From JALRHH01 sp964590315 (GTDB lineage Bacteria > Patescibacteriota > Saccharimonadia > Saccharimonadales > JALRHH01), in contig CAZPVS010000004.1 of NCBI GenBank assembly GCA_964590315.1, positions 1 to 64,000 on the forward strand: 64,000 nt of DNA, given 5' to 3'. Position numbers and translations under genes: made by a program. Positions 8,100 to 16,343 of the stretch are shown piece after piece. Position 1 is the stretch's first letter; the number at the start of each line of letters is the position of its first letter. The notes beneath the pieces were generated by a model that searched no databases, was not told the DNA's origin, and saw nothing but the letters and a program-made list of their open reading frames with translations.

Positions 8100-8521
8100 G
8101 CGCCCATGATACCGATAATAAGCGCCATGACCATAATTGTTACGAATTCATTACCGAAGGTGAGCAATGTCAGTTTTGTTGGTCGGCCCTCAAATGCATC
8201 ATGCGTGTATATTCGTGCAGCGGTGAAACCAAGCCACAGCCAGAATCCACTTGCAAGGCTATTTTCTAAGAATGAGTTTCCGTAGGCCTGATTTGCTAGA
8301 TATGAAACATGTGCGAGGACGTAGGCAGTAACTAATGATGCTAGGAATACAGATCCCATGAGATACACCATTTCACCCGCTTTTGGAGACTTGCTCATGT
8401 CAACCTGAGCAAGTGTGGACCATGTTCTACCGAACACCCCACGCGCATACCAAATACTACCGACAATCATCGATGACACGGCAGCCAATAGCACTGCCAA
8501 GAAGTTTACTTCTACGTTCAT
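8096..8521 (-). CDS. DUF1761 membrane protein
   Basis: 141-residue membrane protein with four predicted helices (about 6-24, 48-70, 86-105, 120-140) and the DUF1761 signature IWYARGVFGRTW after helix 1. Function unknown. It is the first gene of a two-gene unit with the DUF1801 protein. The start has AAGGGG upstream, and a promoter TTGTAA (8567-8572), 16 bp, CATAAT (8545-8550) fits a short leader. Confidence 0.82.
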   Translation of the reverse strand: MNVEVNFLAVLLAAVSSMIVGSIWYARGVFGRTWSTLAQVDMSKSPKAGEMVYLMGSVFLASLVTAYVLAHVSYLANQAYGNSFLENSLASGFWLWLGFTAARIYTHDAFEGRPTKLTLLTFGNEFVTIMVMALIIGIMGA

Positions 8522-8544
8522 AGGAGCCCCTTGTTTATGCTTTG

Positions 8545-8572
8545 ATTATGCACGGTGCAGAATATTTTACAA
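8545..8572 (-). promoter_or_regulatory. Promoter of the DUF1761-DUF1801 pair
   Basis: TTGTAA, 16-bp spacer, CATAAT on the minus strand, 23 nt before ATG 8521. Confidence 0.5.
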
Positions 8573-8579
8573 GGGAAAA

Positions 8580-9170
8580 TTATACCCGAAGCCGTCGGTC
8601 GCGCGCATCAGCAACAGCGAGGCTGATCGCATCAACCACCTGCCCGTAGAGTTGCTCACAATCATACACTGTCATTTGCTCTTCATGTACATCGGCGTTT
8701 GGTAGCACGTCGGGTCGGATCATCGTACCAAAGTAGACAACGCCCTCACCCGCCACTTGCTCGAGATAAAACATGGAAGATACCCGCGTAATACGTATCT
8801 CCGGACGGTGAATTTGGCTATCACTCCGTATTTTGTACGATTGCTTCAATGCGGATCGACCAAGATAGATTGTATGCTCGACGCTCAGTCTTACTGTCTC
8901 GAGAGGCCACACGTAACCTCGTAAGTCGCCTCGAGTATACTCCTGAGAATAATAGTTAACAAAAATGGTACCGTCGGTTTGGGCTGCATGTGGCCGAAAT
9001 GCAGTGTCGTCTTCAAAATACAAAAGCTCATCCAGGCACTCCATGACACTTTGGATTTCCCCGCCGTGCATACGGGGCGAATGGGTGTCGTACAGAGCGC
9101 GGTGACGGGGGTAGTGATAGTGGGGCTGTTCTGAACTGGAAGTCATGTTGCCTTGCCTTTGCCCTATCAT
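8580..9170 (-). CDS. Uncharacterised protein, paralogue of the 10318 gene
   Basis: Not recognised. 196 residues, no signal peptide or membrane segment. The last 60 residues (MIRPDVLPN ... VYDCEQLYGQVVDAI) resemble the end of the protein at 10318-10851 (IIQPDVMMW ... ACDCDELSDRMLQII), with a shared I-x-P-D-V and D-C-[DE]-x-L pattern, so the two are probably distant paralogues. Last gene of a four-gene minus-strand cluster, 21 nt after the DUF4868-like gene. ATG 9146 (AAGGCAAC before it) is an alternative start. Confidence 0.7.
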   Translation of the reverse strand: MIGQRQGNMTSSSEQPHYHYPRHRALYDTHSPRMHGGEIQSVMECLDELLYFEDDTAFRPHAAQTDGTIFVNYYSQEYTRGDLRGYVWPLETVRLSVEHTIYLGRSALKQSYKIRSDSQIHRPEIRITRVSSMFYLEQVAGEGVVYFGTMIRPDVLPNADVHEEQMTVYDCEQLYGQVVDAISLAVADARDRRLRV

Positions 9171-9191
9171 ATCACCTTGTCGTTGATACTA

Positions 9192-10232
9192 CTAAGCCGG
9201 TTGGGTCTCGGCGAGAGTTAATGCTTCCTTCACCTCATCATCTTCAGTGATCTTAAGAGGCTTCTTGCTCTTAATCTCATATTTTTGGCCAGTCATAGGC
9301 GATTCATAGTAGTCATCATTTAATAGATTGACGAACTTCGTCAGATCTTTGGTATCCATGATAATTATCGAGCCATCGTTGTCAGTCATTAACTCGATAC
9401 CTAGCTCATCGGCGTGGTTTAAGAGCTCTTCTTGATTAACAGCAGCGGGATCAATCTTCTGGAGCTTATTGATCAATGACTTCTTCTCCATGACCATTGC
9501 GTTAAGGGAATTCCCGTCCTCAAAACTCAGCTTAAAGTTGTCATGAATCTCTGCAACTTTTTTAGCAGCTATTGCCGCCTTTTTTGCGTTGTAGCTAAAC
9601 AATTGGTCGAGCTTCGTCTGATTAAACACGTACATGTCTTGTTCCAGAATCAGCATTTGATTATCTGCAGGAATACGGAGCGCGCCTTCTGCATCAAATG
9701 GCACAAACTTGCCACCCCGAACAAGCCAACCAGCATTACCCTTCATGATGTTGCTGTTTGGCAATACCTTGGCCACATAAAATGGCTCACCCATGGTGGC
9801 ATGCGTTACCCGTGCGATGACCCCTTTTATGCGCTTAAGGTCATGTTCTTCCTCGACGAACTGCTCTATCTCCGCCTCTTGTGTCTTCAGCCAGCTGAGG
9901 ACTTCACGTGCTTTTGTGACATTCTTGAGCCGTGTACGCTGCAAGACCATATCTTCTTGCTCTGCTTCCTCGAAACCACGTACGACCAAGCCCATATCGG
10001 CACCTTCGAGCACATATTCCAGTATTGGATCGAGTAAGATTTGATGCAGGTGCAGCTCAAGATCCTTACTACGCGATGTTTTATACACTACCGAATTTTT
10101 GTTAATAAGAAAGAGTTCTATCTTTAATTCTTCCTTAATCTGTACGAGATTATTTGCCCATAAGAATATATCTGTTTTTTGATAATCGTCGTCATCCTCA
10201 GAGGGCAGAACGGCTGTTTTGTTTTCATCCAT
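9192..10232 (-). CDS. DUF4868 (KwaB-like) protein
   Basis: 346-residue soluble, acidic protein. The region about 170-245, with FVPFDAEGALRIP, LILEQDMYVFNQTKLDQLFSY and then a long helix, fits the DUF4868 pattern (strand, 'yvfn...fe.iF.y', helix) of KwaB, the DNA-associated component of the Kiwa anti-phage system. KwaA, the four-helix membrane partner, is not encoded nearby. The C-terminal 50 residues (YYESPMTGQKYEIKSKKPLKI) are a distinct tail. The start codon is 7 nt after TAGAAT, so the gene may have its own leaderless promoter within the cluster. The family call is from memory of the pattern and is moderate. Confidence 0.6.
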   Translation of the reverse strand: MDENKTAVLPSEDDDDYQKTDIFLWANNLVQIKEELKIELFLINKNSVVYKTSRSKDLELHLHQILLDPILEYVLEGADMGLVVRGFEEAEQEDMVLQRTRLKNVTKAREVLSWLKTQEAEIEQFVEEEHDLKRIKGVIARVTHATMGEPFYVAKVLPNSNIMKGNAGWLVRGGKFVPFDAEGALRIPADNQMLILEQDMYVFNQTKLDQLFSYNAKKAAIAAKKVAEIHDNFKLSFEDGNSLNAMVMEKKSLINKLQKIDPAAVNQEELLNHADELGIELMTDNDGSIIIMDTKDLTKFVNLLNDDYYESPMTGQKYEIKSKKPLKITEDDEVKEALTLAETQPA

Positions 10233-10317
10233 GAAAACTATTCTACCTTAGAAGGCTCGGAATTTGCTGTTGTGAAATGCGACACTGCGACGCATAGCAT
10301 GCCATGGAGGTTATAAG

Positions 10318-10851
10318 CTATCCTGTCTGTCTAAGCTCTTGCTGCGCGATAATTTGCAGCATCCGGTCGGACAGTTCATCACAATCACACGCATCAACAG
10401 GTCTGCTCCACATCATCACATCGGGCTGGATAATATCCACGATTTTCCTGTCATCGGTAAGGCTGGGAAGTGAATCAACGATAGGATTATGGTTGTCGTA
10501 AAAAAATTTTATTCCTGAACAGTGTCCGTCAGCATCCCAGTCAAACCGATAGAGTTCGCGTGTATTTGAATAGCGCAGACGGTGGCTCATAAGCAAAGAG
10601 AGGAACGACACGGACATCTGCCACCATCGAAAATCTTTCTTGCCCACCGATACAGACAAAAACGTATCCAATCCGTTTGATCCAATCGGCCCAGCGGAGC
10701 TGTCATAGATAACAAACCGGTGCATGTTGTCGCGAACATTGACCCGTCGAGCCCGCTCACGGACCGTGCTCATAGCAAGTGATTGAATAGCCAATACTTC
10801 CTCTACGGGTATGGGCGGTAACTCGTAATATTCGGGAATTATTTCACTCAT
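10318..10851 (-). CDS. Uncharacterised protein, paralogue of the 8580 gene
   Basis: Not recognised. From ATG 10851 it has 177 residues with no membrane segment or signal. Basic segments (TVRERARRVNVRD) are followed by an aromatic core and a C-terminal IIQPDVMMW ... CDCDELSDRMLQIIAQQ shared in outline with the 8580-9170 protein. The start is fixed by context: the upstream gene ends TAG and ATG follows after one base (TAGCATG), so translation is coupled. Confidence 0.72.
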   Translation of the reverse strand: MSEIIPEYYELPPIPVEEVLAIQSLAMSTVRERARRVNVRDNMHRFVIYDSSAGPIGSNGLDTFLSVSVGKKDFRWWQMSVSFLSLLMSHRLRYSNTRELYRFDWDADGHCSGIKFFYDNHNPIVDSLPSLTDDRKIVDIIQPDVMMWSRPVDACDCDELSDRMLQIIAQQELRQTG

Positions 10852-10852
10852 G

Positions 10853-11311
10853 CTATGCCGCGAAAAGCGCCTCCACTGAATGCATCGGTACATACACTCC
10901 GGAATGTATTTTCTCGCCTTCAAATGTCGGGTTACTGGCACTGGAAAGTATTTCGGTCTCAACTAGTACGAGGCATAAGCTCTTCACAAGCGATGTGCGA
11001 ACATACCCGAACCGACTAAAATTACTTTTCATATATGCATCACCAAAATACGTTCCATGATAGAGTGACTCATCGATAGATATGCGCTCTGTATCTCTCG
11101 TCAGGACAAACGCTCCAAGTGCATGGATGAGTATTTTTCGGCTGCCGTATATTTCCCGTGGGTCACCTAATAACTCTATCGCTTCCACGGCAAAATGTGG
11201 CTGAGTCGCCTCGTCCATAGACGCTAAGTTAGTCTGCAACTCTTTGGCTGTCTCGATAACATCACGGGCGATATATAGCTCCGATGGCGGTGACAGGTCT
11301 CTCGGTTCCAT
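10853..11311 (-). CDS. Uncharacterised protein, first gene of the DUF4868 cluster
   Basis: Not recognised. 152-residue soluble protein without clear motifs; one buried-looking central block (ILIHALGAFVL). It opens a four-gene unit (10853, 10318, 9192, 8580) behind one of the best promoters in the window: TTGAAA, 16 bp, TATAAT, then 6 nt to the ATG. The mRNA should start at or within a base or two of the start codon. Confidence 0.72.
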   Translation of the reverse strand: MEPRDLSPPSELYIARDVIETAKELQTNLASMDEATQPHFAVEAIELLGDPREIYGSRKILIHALGAFVLTRDTERISIDESLYHGTYFGDAYMKSNFSRFGYVRTSLVKSLCLVLVETEILSSASNPTFEGEKIHSGVYVPMHSVEALFAA

Positions 11312-11317
11312 AAACTG

Positions 11318-11345
11318 ATTATAGAAGGATACTGCCCAGTTTCAA
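11318..11345 (-). promoter_or_regulatory. Strong leaderless promoter of the four-gene cluster
   Basis: TTGAAA (11340-11345), 16-bp spacer, TATAAT (11318-11323), then CAGTTT and ATG (11311). Confidence 0.8.
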
Positions 11346-11479
11346 GCACGAAGTACATGTGCCTGATAGTTAAGTACTGAGGACGAGAAAGCTGGAAGAA
11401 GAATTACCGAGCAATGTACAGAGTTCCATAAATCCTACATACCCGACTTAATCAGCAAGTATACATTGTAACCTAGATC

Positions 11480-11507
11480 TTGTTATAACTGATTTTTGTG
11501 TTATAGT
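11480..11507 (+). promoter_or_regulatory. Promoter of the G+C-rich gene
   Basis: TTGTTA, 16-bp A/T-rich spacer, TATAGT on the plus strand, about 53 bp before the GTG start. The interval carries a TATAAC/GTTATA inverted repeat that could be an operator. Confidence 0.5.
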
Positions 11508-11560
11508 TCGCTGGTGCATATGTGTGCATGGTATCTGTTCCCGATCCTCTAGGAGGAGAT

Positions 11561-12055
11561 GTGGTTCGACAGTGGGTTACGCTGATCGCAATGATCGCAG
11601 TAGCTGTTCCCCAGGCAACGGCCATTGCGGCTGACGCTTCGGAGGACACGCCGACACAAGTGGCGAGTGTCACCAAGGTCACGGCCAAGACGGTGCTCAA
11701 CCGCTGCGGCGAGAAGTACACGTGGCGTACGGCCAGTTTCAGACTCCGCAAGGACACCAACACCCCACCCATCCAGAAGGTTCGGGTGCGCCAGATCCCT
11801 CACACCAGGTGGATCTGCGGTGAATTCACCCGCGTACTGAACGACGAGTTCAAGACGCAGAGTCACCAGATCAACATCTACGACACCGAGAAAGACACCG
11901 CTCCAGCGATGATTTGCGGCGCCCGGAGGTGTGCCTGGAAGAGCGATGACTGGGGCGAAGCGAAGTTCTGGTTCTTTCTCCAGGCCAAGCACAGGACGGC
12001 CGAGGGTGAGTGGTTCTCCAGAAAGAGGACGCTCGTCATCGACGTCGCACAGTAG
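11561..12055 (+). CDS. Secreted small protein with foreign base composition
   Basis: Not recognised. GTG at 11561 directly follows AGGAGGAGAT, a perfect Shine-Dalgarno, so the upstream in-frame ATG at 11522 is rejected. The 164-residue product has a short signal peptide (VTLIAMIAVAVPQATAIAADA) and a mature part of about 140 residues with four cysteines (RCGE, ICGE, ICGARRC), likely two disulfides. The DNA from about 11555 to 12110 is clearly richer in G+C than its surroundings, with codons mostly ending in G or C (CTC, GTG, ACG, AAG). It lies on the plus strand amid minus-strand genes. This suggests transfer from a high-G+C organism, plausibly an actinobacterial host. Confidence 0.75.
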   Translation: MVRQWVTLIAMIAVAVPQATAIAADASEDTPTQVASVTKVTAKTVLNRCGEKYTWRTASFRLRKDTNTPPIQKVRVRQIPHTRWICGEFTRVLNDEFKTQSHQINIYDTEKDTAPAMICGARRCAWKSDDWGEAKFWFFLQAKHRTAEGEWFSRKRTLVIDVAQ

Positions 12056-12074
12056 CCCCTAGGGGCAACATCAT

Positions 12075-12105
12075 GGGGAGGCCCAAAATCCTTTTGGGCC
12101 TCCCC
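12075..12105 (+). terminator. Perfect long hairpin after the G+C-rich gene
   Basis: A 14-bp perfect stem with a 3-nt loop (TCC), GGGGAGGCCCAAAA against its complement. No T-run follows. Tail-less hairpin terminators are common in Actinobacteria, which fits a foreign origin. Confidence 0.75.
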
Positions 12106-12138
12106 TGCAACACCTTTAAGACGATAATGTATCAAGCT

Positions 12139-12167
12139 AAAAGAGCCTCTATGACTGCGGCTCTTTT
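12139..12167. terminator. Bidirectional terminator
   Basis: AAAAGAGCC, 11-nt loop, GGCTCTTTT with T-runs on both strands. It sits between the plus-strand G+C-rich gene and the stop of the minus-strand gene at 12216. Confidence 0.8.
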
Positions 12168-12215
12168 GTATTATATTGCCACAGTTACAACATCAGTTTA
12201 GAAAGGCAACTAGAA

Positions 12216-12713
12216 TTAATACGTACGGCTGTCGTATGCCCAGTGGAGAAGCGCTTGCCGTTGCCGACGACGACATGTCACATCTCCCGGATGACACGCC
12301 TTTCTAATTTGGGCAATATGCCGCGTCATGTTTTTCCATCTCTTGATTTGCCTCGCGTCCTCTTCTGGTACTCGGCGCCCCATATAATAGCGGCAATACC
12401 ACTGGAACCAGCCCCGTGGATCTTCCTCGTATATCCAGCCTTTTCGTTGCCATTCTGCCCTACTCTGGCTCGCGTCAACTTCAAAAAAGTTCATCAGCGG
12501 ATTATGCACATCACTGATGCGGGCAGACGCAAACCATTTTGTCGGAAATTCATCGTGTTCACCCTCAAAATAGTGCCCACCAAATACACCCAACTCCAAC
12601 ATCTGCTGCGGAGTGAGGTCAGGCTTAAACTCAGGATCGAAGTTCTTGCCTATCGGCTCGGTCAGTGTATAGGTATAGTCCTGTAAGCTATCATGAATAC
12701 GCACTGTCTTCAT
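12216..12713 (-). CDS. Uncharacterised conserved protein downstream of the type IIG enzyme
   Basis: 165-residue soluble protein with motifs typical of a widespread unnamed family: GKNFDPEFKPDLTPQQMLEL, then GVFGGHYFEG, and an aromatic WFQWYCRYYMGRR block, ending in a basic tail with three cysteines. I know no function for the family. It starts 20 nt after the stop of the restriction-modification gene and is probably co-transcribed with it. Confidence 0.75.
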   Translation of the reverse strand: MKTVRIHDSLQDYTYTLTEPIGKNFDPEFKPDLTPQQMLELGVFGGHYFEGEHDEFPTKWFASARISDVHNPLMNFFEVDASQSRAEWQRKGWIYEEDPRGWFQWYCRYYMGRRVPEEDARQIKRWKNMTRHIAQIRKACHPGDVTCRRRQRQALLHWAYDSRTY

Positions 12714-12733
12714 TATTTAACAGTCACCATGCG

Positions 12734-15700
12734 CTACCCATCAATTTCCTGCATTATACGGTGTGTTTCTGTGAGAGCTTTTATGATTTTCTGGTAATGA
12801 TCGATGTCGTGGTGTGATAACGTACGACCCTTTCGCTCCTTGAGCCATTTCTGAGCAGGTTGGTAGCCACCAATATAGAACTCCCAGGCTATTTTGGGCA
12901 CGTTCCCAAAGAATTGCGTGTCGTTAATGTACACGTTGCCGTAATCCTGCGTTGGCTGATAGGAAATCTTCTCTACTTCGTTCGTGCCACTACTCGAGTA
13001 GGTCGTTTCATAGTTATCCAACGTAGAGGATTTCATGAGATGAAGCTGACGCAATTCCCTACCCAATCCAGTCAAACGATTAAACTCAGCTACATTTTCA
13101 GGCTTGGGTATGCGCGGAAAATCGCTTTTCAAAAATTCTTTATATTTCGCCCTATAATTTGGTGAATGCAGCACGGCGTAAATATAATCTAGCGTATCCT
13201 GTGCAGTAACCACGAAATCGGGTTGCGGGTATGTAATATCATCCTCATGATCAACATAACAGTGGGGGCCTAAACCCTCCAGAAGCACTTTCAACCGCTC
13301 CTGGTCAAAATTTACCGTTCGCGTACCATCGTCATGATACAAATAAAGTGGAAAAATATACGATTGGAACCCGTAAAAATTCTTGTCGATGATGGAGTCA
13401 GCTAGCATCACCGTCGTAAATACTGGGGTATCTACCTGCGCCCGCATGAGAACAAGCCCAAGATTGTCTCCAGAAAGCATGTGTCGCATGGTACTGTAGC
13501 TCGGTCTGCGAAGCAAAGCAGGATTATAATAAGCACTTCGGCTATCAAAAATTTTGTACTGTATCTTCGCTGTATACGACCCATCAAATGTCGTTCTTTC
13601 AAGGGCACTTCTTAAGGGAAAGTTACTGTTGTCCTTTATTTTAAATTCTCCTAACGTCGTGTGATCACCAAGATTGTCATACACACGCTGGACCTTTTGC
13701 TCTAGCGTCTTACTGTCAAAATCAGTAAAAAGCGAGTCTTTACCTGTCTCTACACCAGATACTTTGTCATTCTTCACAAACAGCTCTAAGACACTGACAA
13801 ATGTTTCGTACTCTGCCTGATTCGATAGATCTCTCTTTGTAAATATATAGTTTGGAGCACTGGGCTCAATCCGTGAAAAATCAACATTATTGTTTGCCAG
13901 GTCTTGAAATTTTCTCTGACGTATACCGAACTGCTCAGCATGATACACCTCACCCAATGTCTCAGATTGTTTTTTCCCTGTTTTCAGTGCGACCATAATA
14001 CTGACGCCCTGCATTATATCGAACACATTTTCATCTTTACTGCCGTTCGGCGCGGTTTCTTTCTTCTTACTATTGCCATGGAGGTCGAGTATGTAAATCT
14101 TGTCGAATGTTTCCCTTAAGTGCTTACGCATCTGACGATGGACAATACCATCGATATAACTGTTATTGGTAATCATCGCGACAATACCTTCACCAGTTTT
14201 AGAGATCATATCCTCTGCAAAACGGATGAACTTGATGTAATCATCGCTCAGTGGCTGGATGTTACGTTCGTTCAAGTCTTTCTTGTAATCTGCGATTAGA
14301 TTCTCAATATATGCACTCTTATTATTGCTACTGACTGAATATGGCGGGTTACCCATGACAACCATGACAGGACGTTCATGTTTTATCTCACTCGCCTTCT
14401 GGCTTTCCTCGGTAACGGCCTGAGCAAGCCCAAAGCTCGAAAACAAGTCCTGTTGACGCGGAATGCCTTCCTCGAGCGTGTTAGTTAGATACACCCCGAG
14501 CCGCTGCTGCAACGTATCAACCCCTATTTCCTGCAAGGTAATACCCAGTTTTAAATGCGCGACTGTATATGGTGCTACCATCAGTTCAAAGCCGTGAAGA
14601 CGGGGGAGTAAGTGTTCATTAACATACCCCGGCCACTGCCCTTCTTGACCGTCGAATCCCTGACGGATATACTTGATAGTCTCGTTTAAGAACGTCGCCG
14701 TACCAACTGCCGGATCCAGAACCTGTACTTTATGGAATTGGCGAAGTTCCTTGGTTGTTTTCTTCAGCTTGCCGGTTTTTGCATCCCGAATCTGAAGCTC
14801 TTGCCCATGATCAATTTCTTTGGTGATAATACTGTTATCAGCCAGCCCCTTGCTCAGGCCAAATTCTGTCTTTAATATTTCATCTACCTTGCGGACGATA
14901 TAACGCACTACCGGAACGGGCGTATAGTATGCGCCCATTTTCTTACGCTCATCAGGGTCATATTCTTTTAAGAAATCTTCATAAAAATGTATGATGGGGT
15001 CTTTCTCGTCATCGACTTCGAATAACCGCAAGTGCTTGTGAACGAGCATCTGAACATCACTGACTTGGAATACTTCGCACAACTCATCTACGATGTGACG
15101 AAGTCTTACATCAAAATCCGCACCTGCTATATGATCAAAAAATTTGCGGAGAAATGGATTACTCTTAGGGACGTTCTCTACCGCCTCGCGTCGAGAAAAA
15201 TCTACGGGAGAGGTATCGTTGTAACGAGCGGCAAACAGCCCGTACACGAGTGTCTGTGCGTACATGTCTGCGAACTTATCTTTACTTAAGTCGTGAACTA
15301 ACATTTCTTTCATCAGCTCATAGATATGTTCAAGATCTGAATTACGCTCATTCTCAGTTTTCAAATATTCCCGGACGTTATCCCGTATACGACGTGCCTT
15401 GCCCCCCATGATGATACTCAAGCGCTTGCCGCTTTTTATAGACTCTGGCGCACGCTCAAGGAAGGCGCGCAGCTCATGACTGAGGCGTGGGTATTGAGTA
15501 TCGTCCGGATTGAGCGTATTGCCAACAAGCTTGCCAATGCTAATGCGCTCGTATTCCTCGCCGTTCTGCAAAAAGATAAAGTCTATATAATTGGTCAAAA
15601 ATAGTTTTTCGTAACCGGCGTACCGACGGAGTTGTTCTGTCTTGAGTGTTTTATCCAGGTCTACTGTAATATCTTTCGCTTCGGCATAGCCCAGAATAAT

Positions 15701-15895
15701 ATCTTTATCACTGGCCTTCAAGAAGACGAAATCGGGGTTGCCGTTCGCGCTCCGTGCCGGGTCATTGACGGCGCGTACATTTTCAAAACTACTCATCAGT
15801 CGCTCGAGTGCCGGGCGATAGGCATGCTCACGGGCATGACCTGACGTAAATTGCTGTGTAATCTCTTGAATGTATCGAGTAATTGCGTCTTGCAT
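12734..15895 (-). CDS. Single-chain type IIG restriction-modification enzyme
   Basis: 1053-residue DNA methylase/nuclease. The N-terminus has a PD-(D/E)xK-like site: NPDFVF (D55) then GYAEAKD (E72, K74). A helical region follows, then the N6-adenine methylase domain with GAYYTPVPVVRYIV (about 321), motif I LDPAVGTATFL (about 393) and motif IV MGNPPYS (NPPY 516-519). The C-terminal 350 residues carry blocks such as SYIFPLYLY and DTLDYIYAVLHSPNYRAKYKEF typical of target-recognition parts of type IIG/ISP enzymes. The helicase part of true type ISP enzymes is missing. The start is 14 nt after TATAAT. All key residues are intact, so it should be active. Confidence 0.88.
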   Translation of the reverse strand: MQDAITRYIQEITQQFTSGHAREHAYRPALERLMSSFENVRAVNDPARSANGNPDFVFLKASDKDIILGYAEAKDITVDLDKTLKTEQLRRYAGYEKLFLTNYIDFIFLQNGEEYERISIGKLVGNTLNPDDTQYPRLSHELRAFLERAPESIKSGKRLSIIMGGKARRIRDNVREYLKTENERNSDLEHIYELMKEMLVHDLSKDKFADMYAQTLVYGLFAARYNDTSPVDFSRREAVENVPKSNPFLRKFFDHIAGADFDVRLRHIVDELCEVFQVSDVQMLVHKHLRLFEVDDEKDPIIHFYEDFLKEYDPDERKKMGAYYTPVPVVRYIVRKVDEILKTEFGLSKGLADNSIITKEIDHGQELQIRDAKTGKLKKTTKELRQFHKVQVLDPAVGTATFLNETIKYIRQGFDGQEGQWPGYVNEHLLPRLHGFELMVAPYTVAHLKLGITLQEIGVDTLQQRLGVYLTNTLEEGIPRQQDLFSSFGLAQAVTEESQKASEIKHERPVMVVMGNPPYSVSSNNKSAYIENLIADYKKDLNERNIQPLSDDYIKFIRFAEDMISKTGEGIVAMITNNSYIDGIVHRQMRKHLRETFDKIYILDLHGNSKKKETAPNGSKDENVFDIMQGVSIMVALKTGKKQSETLGEVYHAEQFGIRQRKFQDLANNNVDFSRIEPSAPNYIFTKRDLSNQAEYETFVSVLELFVKNDKVSGVETGKDSLFTDFDSKTLEQKVQRVYDNLGDHTTLGEFKIKDNSNFPLRSALERTTFDGSYTAKIQYKIFDSRSAYYNPALLRRPSYSTMRHMLSGDNLGLVLMRAQVDTPVFTTVMLADSIIDKNFYGFQSYIFPLYLYHDDGTRTVNFDQERLKVLLEGLGPHCYVDHEDDITYPQPDFVVTAQDTLDYIYAVLHSPNYRAKYKEFLKSDFPRIPKPENVAEFNRLTGLGRELRQLHLMKSSTLDNYETTYSSSGTNEVEKISYQPTQDYGNVYINDTQFFGNVPKIAWEFYIGGYQPAQKWLKERKGRTLSHHDIDHYQKIIKALTETHRIMQEIDG

Positions 15896-16010
15896 GATGT
15901 GGTGCCAACATTATACCCCACCCTGCTGATACTTGATGGTGCTGCCTGGATTCTCACAGCGTATTCTTAGTTTATGGGCGTACAGTGAAACCATAATGGA
16001 GGAAAAATAT

Positions 16011-16259
16011 ATGCACTTAGCACACATGACACATTACAACGATTCGGGGATGCCCGGGCATGGTGATTCCTGGCTGAGCGGTTTATTTGGATTATTCGTA
16101 CTACTCATTCTTGTTGGTCTCGTGGTGTATATCGTTCGCACCTTGGCAAACAACCGAACTGATACTGCACCCGACCCACTCGACATTGCGAAACATCGAT
16201 ACGCGAAGGGTGAAATCACCAAGGATGAGCTTGCAGATATCAAAAAAGAATTAAAGTAA
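16011..16259 (+). CDS. SHOCT-domain membrane protein
   Basis: From ATG 16011 (preceded by GGAGGAAAAATAT) it encodes 82 residues: a His/Gly-rich N-terminus, one membrane segment (LSGLFGLFVLLILVGLVVYIV), then a C-terminal SHOCT motif (DPLDIAKHRYAKGEITKDEL, ADIKKELK). SHOCT motifs are short oligomerisation helices in membrane or phage proteins; the role here is unknown. The longer reading from 15933 is rejected because the ribosome site fits the internal ATG. Confidence 0.85.
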   Translation: MHLAHMTHYNDSGMPGHGDSWLSGLFGLFVLLILVGLVVYIVRTLANNRTDTAPDPLDIAKHRYAKGEITKDELADIKKELK

Positions 16260-16307
16260 TACCATGTGGTATATCTTTCCTGAATCACTGTAATTTCTCA
16301 AAAGGTA

Positions 16308-16336
16308 TTGCTTTTATCACTTATTTGTTATATAAT
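16308..16336 (+). promoter_or_regulatory. Leaderless promoter of the PLD-like gene
   Basis: TTGCTT (16308-16313), 17-bp spacer, TATAAT (16331-16336), then 7 nt to ATG 16344. Confidence 0.75.
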
Positions 16337-16343
16337 AGTGTCC

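Noticed and set aside
8580..11311. A complete Kiwa system
   Set aside because: No KwaA-type four-helix membrane protein is encoded next to the DUF4868-like gene.
11522..11560. Start of the G+C-rich gene at ATG 11522
   Set aside because: The perfect Shine-Dalgarno at 11551-11560 points to GTG 11561, and the longer form would spoil the signal peptide.
12243..12686. Long plus-strand open frame
   Set aside because: It is the antisense shadow of the 12216 gene, with no ribosome site and no family pattern.
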